From positions 124,001 through 188,000 of the forward strand of contig NZ_LT985196.1 of NCBI RefSeq assembly GCF_900289115.1: a stretch of 64,000 nucleotides of DNA, in the 5' to 3' direction. The DNA is from Janibacter massiliensis. Lineage in GTDB: Bacteria; Actinomycetota; Actinomycetes; Actinomycetales; Dermatophilaceae. The notes below the pieces were generated by a model. That model was not told the DNA's origin and made no database searches. It saw only the letters and a list, made by a program, of their open reading frames with translations. Of this stretch, positions 51,934 to 59,668 are shown piece by piece (positions within the stretch are counted from its first letter, which is position 1; each line of letters opens with the position of its first letter). The position numbers were made by a program, and so were the translations under genes.

Positions 51934-52248
51934 ATCACACGGCGAACCGGTGCTGACCGTCCATCCGACGCGCGCGACTCGAGCGACCTGCACGACACGC
52001 TGCGCGACCCGCCGGTCACGAGCCATGTGGTCTTGGCGTTCAGGTGGCGGGGCCTTGTCGGTGTTCTGTGGCGGTCGGGTCAGCTGGCGCCGACAACCAG
52101 GGGGTGATCGCGGGTCTACCGCGAGATCTGCCAGCGCGGCCACGCGATGGCAACACCGGCGCGGCTATCCACCATGCCTCTCCTCGGAGCTCTTCGCTCC
52201 GTGCGTGCAGTCTCTCAACCGAGATGCGTCATGGGCCGGGGCAGGGCG
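51934..52248. other. 315-bp gap at the edge of the cadmium module
   Basis: No gene is seen on either strand. The only structure is a short hairpin, CGGAGC (52185-52190) with GCTCCG (52196-52201), which could end transcription of the minus-strand cadD gene. Base composition is slightly less GC-rich than the flanks. A mobile-element end could lie here, but I found no terminal repeat. Confidence 0.4.
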
Positions 52249-52848
52249 TCAGAGGCCGAAGGCTCCGCCGCTGACGAGGATGACGATGCCCAGGCCGATC
52301 AGAACGATCGGGAACAGCACGTGTTCCCAGCGTTCGAGGACTTCGGCGATCGGTCGGCGCGTGGCGGTGAACTTGGCCAGCATGACGAGGATCGCGACGA
52401 GCAGGAGGAAGACGACACAGTAGGCGACCACGGCTACAGGTCCCACGTTGAGGAAGACCGGGACGTAGACGCCGATGTTGTCTCCTCCGTTGGCGAAGGT
52501 GACCGCGGCGACGGTCAAGACGCCGACGTTCTTGCCCTCAACCTTGGCGTCATCGTCATCGTCGTCGCTCCCGCGCCAGGCCCGCCATGCGGCCCACAGG
52601 CCTAGGGCCAGGGGGATGAGCCCGAAGTAGGGGATGGCTTCTTCAGGAAGGAATGCTCCCGCGCCCAGTGACACGAGCACGGCGGTGCCCAGGATGCCGG
52701 CGAACCCGAGGTACTGGCCTGCGGTGATCCGGGCCGTCGTCCCGCGTTGCCCTGCGCCCCGGGCGAAGAACAGCGAGAGCACGATGATGTCGTCGATGTT
52801 GGTGGCAACGAACAGGCCGATCGCCTGCAGGACCGAGGAAACGATCAC
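52249..52848 (-). CDS. cadD: CadD-family cadmium resistance transporter
   Basis: 199 aa, five to six membrane helices. The CadD signature pieces are present: FVATNIDDIIVLSLFFARG near the N-terminus and FANGGDNIGVYVPVF near the middle, each with paired acidic residues in the membrane, around an Asp-rich cytoplasmic loop (SDDDDDDAKVEGKN). The family exports cadmium (some members other divalent metals). The ATG overlaps the stop of the cmtR regulator gene by 4 bp, so both are co-transcribed and de-repressed by metal. Confidence 0.9.
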   Translation of the reverse strand: MIVSSVLQAIGLFVATNIDDIIVLSLFFARGAGQRGTTARITAGQYLGFAGILGTAVLVSLGAGAFLPEEAIPYFGLIPLALGLWAAWRAWRGSDDDDDDAKVEGKNVGVLTVAAVTFANGGDNIGVYVPVFLNVGPVAVVAYCVVFLLLVAILVMLAKFTATRRPIAEVLERWEHVLFPIVLIGLGIVILVSGGAFGL

Positions 52849-53204
52849 GCGTCAGGCTCCGCGTTGGCGCACCCGGGAACAGGGCAGGCAGGATCGATGC
52901 AGGGAGCGTTCTCGTTCACGGCGAGGGTGACCTCGACCAGTGCGTTGAGCGCCCGTGCCAGGTGCGGGTCGGCGATCTCGTAACGTGTCTGGCGGCCCTC
53001 GGGCTCGGCGACCACGATGCCGCAGTCGCGCAGGCAAGCCAGATGGTTCGACACGTTCGAGCGCGTCAGCCCGAGGTCGCGTGCCAGCTCTGCCGGATAG
53101 GCGGGCCGCTCCAACAACGCCATCAGGAGCCGTGACCGTGTTGGGTCGGCCATTGCCCGGCCCAACCGGTTCATCACGTCCAGGCGAGTAGCAATGATCA
53201 GCAT
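52845..53204 (-). CDS. cmtR: ArsR-family Cd/Pb-sensing repressor (CmtR-like)
   Basis: 119 aa winged-helix regulator. The recognition region is PAELARDLGLTRSNVSNHLACLRDCGIVVAEPEGRQTRYEIAD. The two Cys of LACLRDCG match the Cys57/Cys61 metal ligands of mycobacterial CmtR; the C-terminal ligand corresponds to one of the Cys in APCIDPACPVPGC. Metal binding releases DNA. The start at 53204 is set by TATAGT 7 nt upstream. An operator dyad covers that promoter. Confidence 0.92.
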   Translation of the reverse strand: MLIIATRLDVMNRLGRAMADPTRSRLLMALLERPAYPAELARDLGLTRSNVSNHLACLRDCGIVVAEPEGRQTRYEIADPHLARALNALVEVTLAVNENAPCIDPACPVPGCANAEPDA

Positions 53205-53223
53205 GTGCTGAACTATACAGCAC
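53205..53223. promoter_or_regulatory. CmtR operator enclosing the leaderless cmtR-cadD promoter
   Basis: GTGCTG (53205-53210) and CAGCAC (53218-53223) form a perfect 6-bp dyad around AACTATA. On the minus strand TATAGT (53212-53217) inside it lies 7 nt before the cmtR ATG, so a bound repressor would cover the -10 box and the start site. Confidence 0.75.
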
Positions 53224-53258
53224 TGACTGAACCGGCAGCCTGTGCCGCAAACGAACGA

Positions 53259-53323
53259 TTCCGCTACACGCGCCGGAGGGCCGGGCGGCGCGCGTCGTCG
53301 ACGAGGCGCCTGATGTAGCGGAA
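53259..53323. repeat. 10-bp inverted repeat before the resolvase gene, candidate res subsite
   Basis: TTCCGCTACA at 53259-53268 and TGTAGCGGAA at 53314-53323 are perfect inverted copies 45 bp apart, in the non-coding stretch between cmtR and the resolvase. Serine resolvases act at res sites next to their own gene, so this may be part of one. Confidence 0.45.
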
Positions 53324-53394
53324 CTGCGTGCCGAAAACTACGGCGCGATACTTCCCGTGTCGGACGGGTTTCGCGTCGACGCGAGGGGCATCTC

Positions 53395-53982
53395 CTGGGG
53401 TACGCGCGCGTGTCGACAACCGATCAGGACGCGTCGCTGCAGGTCGATGCGCTGACCAAGGCCGGGTGCTACCGGGTGTTCGTCGACACCGGCTCCGGGT
53501 CGCTGCAGCACCGGCCGGAGCTGGACAAGCTGCTGGACCAGCTGCGCCCGGGGGACACCCTGGTGGTGTGGCGGCTGGACCGGCTCGGCCGGTCGATCCG
53601 CCACCTGATCGACCAGCTGCAGGTCCTGGCCGACCGCGGCGTGGGGTTCCGGTCGTTGCAGGAGACCATCGACACCACCTCCCCAGGCGGACGGTTGGTG
53701 TTTCACGTCTTCGCGGCACTGGCCGAGTTCGAGCGCGACCTGATCCGAGAGCGCACCAACGCCGGCCTGGCGGCCGCTCGTGCTCGGGGCCGCAGCGGTG
53801 GGCGGCCGTCGGCGTTGTCCGCGGACCAGGTCCGGGCGGCCCGACGGATGTATGAGCAGAAGGACATGACCGTCGCCCAGATCGGGCAGGTGCTCGGCGT
53901 CTCCCGCACCACCATCTACCGGGCCCTGAACCGCGCGCCCGCCGCAGCGGCCCCGTCACGACGAGCCACGAGCGCCGTGTAG
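53395..53982 (+). CDS. tnpR: Serine resolvase (Tn3/Tn552 type)
   Basis: 195 aa if started at the CTG at 53395 (GGGTACGCGCGC follows), which has GAGGGG 6-8 nt upstream. A start at the GTG at 53410 would remove the conserved first strand GYARVS of the catalytic domain, so the longer form is preferred. Catalytic Ser is in YARVST, and the other active-site segments are VVWRLDRLGRSIRHLI and ALAEFERDLIRERTNAGLAAARARGRSGGRPS. A C-terminal helix-turn-helix (VAQIGQVLGVSRTTIYRAL) binds the res site. It resolves cointegrates of the transposon. Confidence 0.88.
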   Translation: MGYARVSTTDQDASLQVDALTKAGCYRVFVDTGSGSLQHRPELDKLLDQLRPGDTLVVWRLDRLGRSIRHLIDQLQVLADRGVGFRSLQETIDTTSPGGRLVFHVFAALAEFERDLIRERTNAGLAAARARGRSGGRPSALSADQVRAARRMYEQKDMTVAQIGQVLGVSRTTIYRALNRAPAAAAPSRRATSAV

Positions 53983-53989
53983 GCCGGCC

Positions 53990-55393
53990 GTGGACGCGGA
54001 CGGGCGATGGCAGATCCTGCGGCTGCATGTCGAGGACCAGGTCCCGCTCGCCGCGCTGGCCCGTCACCACGGCCTGGGAGTGCGCACGCTGGAACGCTGG
54101 CATGCCCGCTACCGCGCCGGCGGCCTGTCGGCCCTGGGCCGAGTGCCGCGGGCGGACGCGGGCGGGCATCACCTGCCGGCGGACCTCATCGCGCTAATCG
54201 AAGGGCTCGGGCTGACCCGGCCCCGCCCACCGATCGCCGCGATCCACCGGACGGTGGTGAAGGTCTGCGCCGGCACCGCGTGGCCGGTCCCGTCCTACGG
54301 CGTCGTCCGGTCGATCATCACCGCCCTGGACCCCGGCATGGTCACCCTCGCCCTCGAGGGAGCAGGCTCCTACCGGGACAAGTACGAGCTCGCGTTGCGG
54401 CGGACGGCCGACCGCCCCAACGCGATGTGGCAGGCCGACCACACCTTGCTGGACATCGTGCTCGTCGGCACGGACGGCAAGCCGGCCCGGCCGTGGCTGA
54501 CCGTCGTGATGGACGACTGCTCCCGCGCGATCTGCGGCTACACGGTCTTCTTCGGTGCGCCGTCAACGATGCACACCGCCCTGGCGCTACGGCAGGCGAT
54601 CTGGCCCAAGGCCGACCCCCGGTGGCCGATGTGCGGCATCCCCGACCTGTTGTACGTCGACCACGGGTCGGACTTCACCAGCGACCACCTGGCCCGCACC
54701 GCCGTCGACCTGCACATCCGCCTGATCCACTCCGCCGTCGCGCGACCCCAAGGGCGAGGCAAGGTCGAGCGCTTCTTCGGCACGGTCAACACCGAGCTGC
54801 TCACCACCCTGCCCGGACACCTCCACAGCGGCGCGGAGCGCTGGCCCGCGCCAGCCCTGTCCTTGGCTGACCTCGACGCCGCCGTCGGGGCGTTCGTCCT
54901 GGACTACAACGACCGCGCCCACGGCGAGCTCGGCGTCTCGCCGCGGTCGGCGTGGATCGCCGACGGCTGGCTGCCACGCCTTCCCGACAGCCTCCAGGCG
55001 CTGGACGGGCTGCTGCTGACCGTGGCCCGATCCAGGACGGTGCGCCGCGACGGCATCCACTTCCAAGGCATGCGCTACGTCTCACCGACCCTCGCCGGCT
55101 TCGTCGGCCGCCCCGTGGTCATCCGCTACGACCCCAGAGACATCACCGAGATCCGCGTCTTCGACCACGACCAGTTCCTGTGCACCGCCGTCGATCAGGA
55201 ACACCACGCCAAGCAGATCAGCCTCAAGGACGTCCAGGCCGCCCGCAACGCCCGTCGCCGCGCCCTGCGCCGAGGCATCAACGAGCGGATCGCCGTCGTC
55301 GCCGCCCACACCCCCGACGCCCCTGCCAGGCCCGTGCCGCCGCGCGTGCCGACCGTGGCGCGGCTCAAGGTCTACAAGGAGGAGCTCAGGTGA
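53990..55393 (+). CDS. DDE transposase of the Mu/TniA/Tn552 type
   Basis: 467 aa from a GTG 7 bp after the resolvase stop. An N-terminal helix-turn-helix (about 15-45: VPLAALARHHGLGVRTLERWHARYRAGG) is followed by an RNase-H-like core with Asp150 (MWQADHTLLDI), Asp224 (LYVDHGSDFTS) and Glu260 (GRGKVERFFGTVN); the Asp-Glu distance of 36 gives DD(35)E. A Mu-transposase C-terminal beta-barrel (about 320-400) follows. It joins transposon ends to target DNA with help of the ATPase coded by the overlapping next gene. Confidence 0.92.
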   Translation: MDADGRWQILRLHVEDQVPLAALARHHGLGVRTLERWHARYRAGGLSALGRVPRADAGGHHLPADLIALIEGLGLTRPRPPIAAIHRTVVKVCAGTAWPVPSYGVVRSIITALDPGMVTLALEGAGSYRDKYELALRRTADRPNAMWQADHTLLDIVLVGTDGKPARPWLTVVMDDCSRAICGYTVFFGAPSTMHTALALRQAIWPKADPRWPMCGIPDLLYVDHGSDFTSDHLARTAVDLHIRLIHSAVARPQGRGKVERFFGTVNTELLTTLPGHLHSGAERWPAPALSLADLDAAVGAFVLDYNDRAHGELGVSPRSAWIADGWLPRLPDSLQALDGLLLTVARSRTVRRDGIHFQGMRYVSPTLAGFVGRPVVIRYDPRDITEIRVFDHDQFLCTAVDQEHHAKQISLKDVQAARNARRRALRRGINERIAVVAAHTPDAPARPVPPRVPTVARLKVYKEELR

Positions 55394-56208
55394 GCGAACG
55401 CTTCATCGTCACCAAGGAGCACCGCCGCTTCACCGAGTTCGCCGACTCCGTCCGGCGCGGGCGCACCATCGGGCTGTGCTTCGGGCCGGCCGGGGTCGGC
55501 AAGACCGTCTCCGCACGCCGCTACGCCCACTGGGACCAAGCCCACGAGCTGCTCACCGACTGGGGCCCGCGCTGCGATGACGACGCCAAGATCTACGCCG
55601 CGCTGGCCAAGAACCGCACCGCCCTGTACACCCCCGGGGTCCTGACCACCCCGCGGCTGCTGCGCGAGGACCTGGACCGGATCATCACGCGCACCAGCAT
55701 CTGCATCCAGCAGCACGTCGAAGCCCCCGACCGCATCCCCTTGGACCGGTGGGGCACCCGGCGCACCAGCAACTACGTCCAGCTCGTTATCGTCGACGAG
55801 TCCGAACGCCTGAGCCCCACCGCGCTCGAGCTCCTACGGGACCGCTGCGACCGCGACCAGATCGCCCTGATCCTCATCGGCATGCCCGGGCTGGAGAAGC
55901 AGTTCAGCCACTACCCCCAGTTCTACAGCCGCGTCGGCTTCGCCCACCAGTACCGGCCCCTGAGCACCGACGAGATGCTCTTCGTCCTCCAACGCCACTG
56001 GCGCTCCCTGGGCAAGACCCTCAACCCCGACGACTTCACCGACGCCCAGACCATCGCCGCGATCAGCCGCATCACCCGCGGCAACTTCCGCCTCCTGGAG
56101 CGACTCTTCCCCCAGATCGAACGCGTCCTGAAGATCAACGAGCTGCAGACCATCACCAACGACGTCGTCGAAGCCGCCGCCAGCACCCTCGTCATCGGAG
56201 TCAACTAA
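55390..56208 (+). CDS. TniB/Tn552 p271-type transposition AAA ATPase
   Basis: 272 aa. The GTG overlaps the transposase stop (GTGA). Walker A is GPAGVGKTVSARR (about residues 32-44), Walker B LVIVDESERLSPTALELL, with a sensor-like LILIGMPGLEKQF, and a C-terminal lid (NFRLLERLFPQIERVL). It selects targets and activates the transposase, like MuB, TniB or TnsC. Together with the transposase and resolvase it makes a complete transposition unit except that no TniQ is found. Confidence 0.9.
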   Translation: MSERFIVTKEHRRFTEFADSVRRGRTIGLCFGPAGVGKTVSARRYAHWDQAHELLTDWGPRCDDDAKIYAALAKNRTALYTPGVLTTPRLLREDLDRIITRTSICIQQHVEAPDRIPLDRWGTRRTSNYVQLVIVDESERLSPTALELLRDRCDRDQIALILIGMPGLEKQFSHYPQFYSRVGFAHQYRPLSTDEMLFVLQRHWRSLGKTLNPDDFTDAQTIAAISRITRGNFRLLERLFPQIERVLKINELQTITNDVVEAAASTLVIGVN

Positions 56209-56489
56209 CCGTGCCCCTGAGCGGCTGAAGACCGCCGCCACTCACCGGAGAAAGTCACACACGAGCCACGCCCGTCACGGCCCGTCGGGGCCGTGCCGAG
56301 CCCATGGGCGCCCCGGTTGTGCACGCCCAACTCGGACGTTGAGCGGAACTCCACCCAGTTCCGTACCCGATTGGCACCACGCCGAGCGCCGGAGCACGAA
56401 GTCGTCACCAGAGGGCGTTCACCGCTCACCGACCTGCTCCAGCGCCCCGCCGTCCCCCTCCCACCGGCTGTCATGGGGTGGTAGGGCCT

Positions 56490-56894
56490 TCATAGGGCCA
56501 CGACGTCAAGGACTGGCTCAAGGCCGGAGAAATCGTCCGGATTGCGCGTGTAGAGAGGCAGATCCTCGGCGACGGCCACACTGGCGATCAGGAGGTCAAC
56601 AAAGCGTCGGCGGGGTTGACGACCCGCCGCGACCACTGCGGCGTAGACACGCCCGTACGCTCGGGCGGCTTCCGCTCCAAAGGCAATGGGCTCAAACGCC
56701 GCCTCCACCCGTTGCAGGCGATCCTGCCGACGGGCTCGCTCGGCGCGGTCCTCGGTGGCCGCGGGACCGGCGGACAGCTCCGCCAGGGTGACCGCACAGA
56801 TCGCCACCCGCTGCGGCAGCAGCGCGGCGTCCAAGTGGCCCAGGTCGATGACGACGGACGTATCCAGCAGGCCGGCCTCACGCGGCTCAGGCAC
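56490..56894 (-). CDS. vapC: PIN-domain ribonuclease toxin (VapC-like)
   Basis: 134 aa from the GTG at 56894, which overlaps the antitoxin stop; an ATG at 56924 is an alternative start. PIN motifs: LLDTSVVIDL (first Asp), AICAVTLAELSAG (Glu), and RRFVDLLIASVAVAEDLPLYTRNPDDFSGL with the two later acidic residues. VapC cuts specific RNAs when freed from VapB. It forms a pair with the gene just upstream. Confidence 0.9.
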   Translation of the reverse strand: MPEPREAGLLDTSVVIDLGHLDAALLPQRVAICAVTLAELSAGPAATEDRAERARRQDRLQRVEAAFEPIAFGAEAARAYGRVYAAVVAAGRQPRRRFVDLLIASVAVAEDLPLYTRNPDDFSGLEPVLDVVAL

Positions 56895-57141
56895 GAGGTT
56901 CCATGTCCTGGTCCGTTGCGGCATCGAGGTCGTTCACGAACCGTCGTCGGTCGATCTCGGGTGCGCCGCGGAAGATCTCCGCCACGACCGCCCGGTCGAC
57001 CAGTCGATGGCGGCGCAGCGGACGCAGCTCGCCAACGGGGGCTGCATGTCGCGTGACGACGAAGGATCGCCCGGCATCCAGCTCACGCATGATGCGCCCA
57101 CTGTCGTTGCGCAGCTCCCGCTGGCTGATCGTCTCGGACAT
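56887..57141 (-). CDS. vapB: Antitoxin of the VapB/Phd type
   Basis: 84 aa. The N-terminus SETISQRELRNDSGRIMRELDAGRSFVVTRHAAPVGELRPL is the Phd/YefM DNA-binding fold; the C-terminus (FVNDLDAATDQDMEPRA) would be the toxin-neutralising tail. It overlaps the toxin start by 8 bp. It probably represses its own promoter. It follows the transposition unit after a 280-bp gap on the other strand. Confidence 0.87.
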   Translation of the reverse strand: MSETISQRELRNDSGRIMRELDAGRSFVVTRHAAPVGELRPLRRHRLVDRAVVAEIFRGAPEIDRRRFVNDLDAATDQDMEPRA

Positions 57142-57335
57142 GTATCCAGCGTAGCGCCCTGTGCTACGGAGATCGCCACCGTGCAGCCACCAGTTCGGTG
57201 TGAGCCGATCTGCCTCACGACGCGGTCGGGACGACACTTACGAGCCTCCACCGAACCCGGAGCGATTCACTGCAGACCGGCAAGGGGGTCGCAATCTCGA
57301 AGCCGGAAGTTCGTCCACGCTCTGCACCGCCGCAG

Positions 57336-57370
57336 CACGGATCTGCGGCAGGCGACCCGTCGGCGCAGCC
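57336..57370 (+). repeat. 35-bp direct repeat, copy 1
   Basis: Identical over 35 bp to 57856-57890 (begins CACGGATCTGCGGCAGG). Copy 1 runs into the IS3-type transposase remnant. Confidence 0.9.
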
Positions 57371-57583
57371 GGCGACAACGCCGCGATGGAGTCCTTCTTC
57401 GCCCTGCTCCAGAAGAACGTCCTGGACCGCCGGCCCTGGACGACCCGTCAGGAGCTGCGCATCGCCATCGTTACCTGGATCGAGAGGACCTACCACCGCC
57501 GTCGCAGGCAAGACGCTCTCGGCCGATTGACCCCCATCGAGTACGAGACCATCATGACCACACCGGCCGCTCACGCAGCCTGA
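57353..57583 (+). pseudogene. 3' remnant of an IS3-family transposase gene (OrfB)
   Basis: Only the last 70-odd codons remain: VGAAGDNAAMESFFALLQKNVLDRRPWTTRQELRIAIVTWIERTYHRRRRQDALGRLTPIEYETIM. The Glu of MESFF is the last catalytic residue of the IS3 DDE domain and this stretch is its C-terminal end. The N-terminal domain and both Asp residues are missing, so it cannot act. The fragment starts inside the first copy of a 35-bp direct repeat. Confidence 0.85.
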
Positions 57584-57909
57584 CCCAACCTGTCACCTAC
57601 CCGTGCAGCGGTCCCGAGCGCCCGAGCCCGGGACGGCAATGAGGGGCTTCGCGCAATCGTTCACGAGCCGCTTCATCGCAGCATCGAGAACGGCGGAGGT
57701 GAAGACGATCGCGGACCGTACAGCATCCTGCTCCACCGTCGCCTTTCGGCCGACCGGTGACTGATGTCAAGACCGGAGGTTCTGTTCGAGGACCGCTGCC
57801 GCGCCAGAAAGCCCCGTCACGGACACGTGTGCCCGCCCTAGGATCCGATGTGCAACACGGATCTGCGGCAGGCGACCCGTCGGCGCAGCCCCAAGAGCGG
57901 GAAGGTGGC
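57584..57909. other. 326-bp gap between the IS3 remnant and ychF
   Basis: No gene is seen. It contains the second copy of the 35-bp repeat (57856-57890). No promoter or terminator for ychF is visible. Confidence 0.5.
57856..57890 (+). repeat. 35-bp direct repeat, copy 2
   Basis: Identical to 57336-57370; the 4 bp in front of each copy differ by a single base. It lies 19 bp from the ychF stop codon. Confidence 0.9.
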
Positions 57910-59019
57910 TCACTTCTTACTCCCAGACGTCAGTCCCGTTCGGAACTCGACGACGTCACCGTCCTGCATGACGTAGTCCTTGCCCTCCATGCGCACGCGG
58001 CCTGCCTCCTTGGCCTTGACCATCGACCCGGCGGCGTCGAGGTCGTCGAAGGAGACGACCTCGGCCTTGATGAAACCGCGCTCGAAGTCGGTGTGGATGA
58101 CCCCCGCGGCCTGCGGCGCCGTCCACCCCTTGCGGATCGTCCACGCCCGCGACTCCTTCGGCCCCGCGGTGAGGTAGGTCTGCAGCCCGAGGGTGTGGAA
58201 CCCCTTGTGCGCGAGCTGGTCGAGGCCCCGCTCGCTGACGCCGACCGACTCGAGCAGCTCGGCAGCGTCCTCGTCGTCGAGCTCGGCGACCTCGGACTCG
58301 AGCTTGGCGTTGAGGAAGATCGCCTCGGCCGGCTCGACGAGCGCCTGCATCTCCGCCTGGAACGCCTCGTCGGTCAGCTGGTCCTCGTCGACGTTGAAGA
58401 CGTAGAGGAACGGCTTGGTCGTCAGCAGCCCGAGGGTGCGGGCGTGCACCGGGTCGATGTCGGAGGCGCCGCCGGCCATCGCCTGGAAGAGGGTCCGGCC
58501 CTCCTCGAGGACGGTCCGCGCAGCGAGAGCGGTGTCGAGGACGGCCTTGTCGGTCTTCTTGCCCTTGACCTCCTTCTCGATCCGCGGGATCGCGTTCTCG
58601 AGGGTCTGGAGGTCGGCGAGGATGAGCTCGGTGTTGATCGTCTCCATGTCGGAGGCGGGGGCGACCTTGCCGTCGACGTGGGTGACGTCGTCGTCGACGA
58701 AGGCGCGGACGACCTGGCAGATCGCGTCGGCCTCGCGGATGTTCGCGAGGAACTTGTTGCCCAGGCCCTCACCCTCGCTCGCGCCGCGGACGATGCCGGC
58801 GATGTCGACGAAGCTCACCGTCGCCGGGAGGACCTTCTCGCTGCCGAAGATCTCCGCGAGGCGCTGCAGCCGCGGGTCCGGCAGCGGGACGACGCCGACG
58901 TTGGGCTCGATCGTCGCGAACGGGTAGTTCGCGGCGAGGACGTCGTTCTTGGTCAAGGCGTTGAACATCGTCGACTTGCCGACGTTGGGGAGCCCGACGA
59001 TTCCGATGGTGAGTGCCAC
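57910..59019 (-). CDS. ychF: Ribosome-binding ATPase YchF (Obg family), with altered C-terminus
   Basis: 369 aa from a GTG at 59019. G1 is GLPNVGKSTMF, G3 DIAGIVRGASEGEGLGNKFL, and the G4 motif is changed to YVFNVDEDQL (NxxE type), which explains ATP rather than GTP preference. The TGS-like C-terminal domain ends KDYVMQDGDVVEFRTGLTSGSKK. In YchF proteins generally, the last residues are ...EFRFNV; here FNV is replaced by TGLTSGSKK. The break falls next to the mobile-element region, so the original tail was probably cut off by an insertion. Whether the protein still works is open. Confidence 0.93.
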   Translation of the reverse strand: MALTIGIVGLPNVGKSTMFNALTKNDVLAANYPFATIEPNVGVVPLPDPRLQRLAEIFGSEKVLPATVSFVDIAGIVRGASEGEGLGNKFLANIREADAICQVVRAFVDDDVTHVDGKVAPASDMETINTELILADLQTLENAIPRIEKEVKGKKTDKAVLDTALAARTVLEEGRTLFQAMAGGASDIDPVHARTLGLLTTKPFLYVFNVDEDQLTDEAFQAEMQALVEPAEAIFLNAKLESEVAELDDEDAAELLESVGVSERGLDQLAHKGFHTLGLQTYLTAGPKESRAWTIRKGWTAPQAAGVIHTDFERGFIKAEVVSFDDLDAAGSMVKAKEAGRVRMEGKDYVMQDGDVVEFRTGLTSGSKK

Positions 59020-59067
59020 GGGGACGAGAGTCTAGTGCGCTGCCGGTCCACCGCGGCCCGCGCGACG

Positions 59068-59604
59068 TCAGGCCCGCGGGAGGCCGTCCTCGAGGTAGAC
59101 CGTGCCCGGGCCGGCGGCCAGGACCGAACCGAGCATCCGGGCGACGTACGGCGCCACGTGCTCGCCCAGCTCCTCCGGCGGGCACCAGTGGACGGCCTTG
59201 ATCTCCTTGGCCAGCAGCGTCATCCCCGCGACGACGTCGGCCGGGCGTTCCCCGAGGTCGAACAGGCACAGCACCGCGTCGTCCCAGCCGCGGTACGGCG
59301 GCAGCCAGTTCACGGCCCGCAGCTGGCCCACCGGCCACTCGACGCCGAGCTCCTCGGAGATCTCCCGCCGCACGCACGTCGCAGGCGACTCCTTCGGGTC
59401 GACGACGCCGCCCGGCAGGTCCCACTCCTTCTTGTACGCCAGCTCGCACAGGAGGATCTCGCCGCGCTCGTTGCGCACGAGGCCCTGGGCAATGTTCCGC
59501 TTCTTCGGCAGCCGCGAGTTGAGGATGCCGATGAACCGTCGCCGCCCGTCCTCGGTCGCGAGGTCGGGGCGCCGGGCGCCGGGGGGTGCTGCGTCATCGG
59601 CCAT
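59068..59604 (-). CDS. NUDIX hydrolase
   Basis: 178 aa. The NUDIX box is complete: GGVVDPKESPATCVRREISEELGV (GX5EX7REUXEEXGU, read in parts), and the fold is clear from RNERGEILLCELAYKKEWDLPGGVVDP onward. It is longer than MutT at both ends. The substrate is unknown: the family includes ADP-ribose, NADH and CoA hydrolases. It is 48 bp upstream of ychF on the same strand and may be co-transcribed with it. Confidence 0.87.
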   Translation of the reverse strand: MADDAAPPGARRPDLATEDGRRRFIGILNSRLPKKRNIAQGLVRNERGEILLCELAYKKEWDLPGGVVDPKESPATCVRREISEELGVEWPVGQLRAVNWLPPYRGWDDAVLCLFDLGERPADVVAGMTLLAKEIKAVHWCPPEELGEHVAPYVARMLGSVLAAGPGTVYLEDGLPRA

Positions 59605-59656
59605 GCGTCGACGCTACCCGCGGGCCCGGACATCGGCGAACGCACCGGCGCCGCCC

Positions 59657-59668
59657 TAGGCTTCGCGC
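59657..59668 (+). promoter_or_regulatory. -10 box of a leaderless promoter (DUF389 gene)
   Basis: TAGGCT is followed by 6 nt and the GTG at 59669. Confidence 0.5.

Larger units (their letters stand above)
53259..56208 (+). mobile_element. Tn552/Tn402-like transposition unit (resolvase, DDE transposase, AAA ATPase)
   Basis: Three plus-strand genes in tight order: serine resolvase (195 aa), DD(35)E transposase (467 aa) and AAA ATPase (272 aa). The lengths match the p480/p271/resolvase trio of Tn552. No TniQ gene is present. The stretch in front holds an inverted repeat that could be the resolution site. The cadmium genes directly on the left may be its cargo. I could not identify terminal inverted repeats, so the true ends are unknown and the coordinates cover only the recognisable core. 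Confidence 0.7.

Noticed and set aside
51934-52248. Left terminal repeat of the cadmium transposon
   Set aside because: A TGTCGGTGTTCTGTGG stretch near 52056 looks like a TGTC-type end, but no inverted partner was found to the right of the ATPase gene.
53395-56208. Part of a CRISPR-associated (Tn7-like) transposon
   Set aside because: The transposase and ATPase are of a type also used by such systems, but there is no tniQ, no cas gene and no repeat array in the window.
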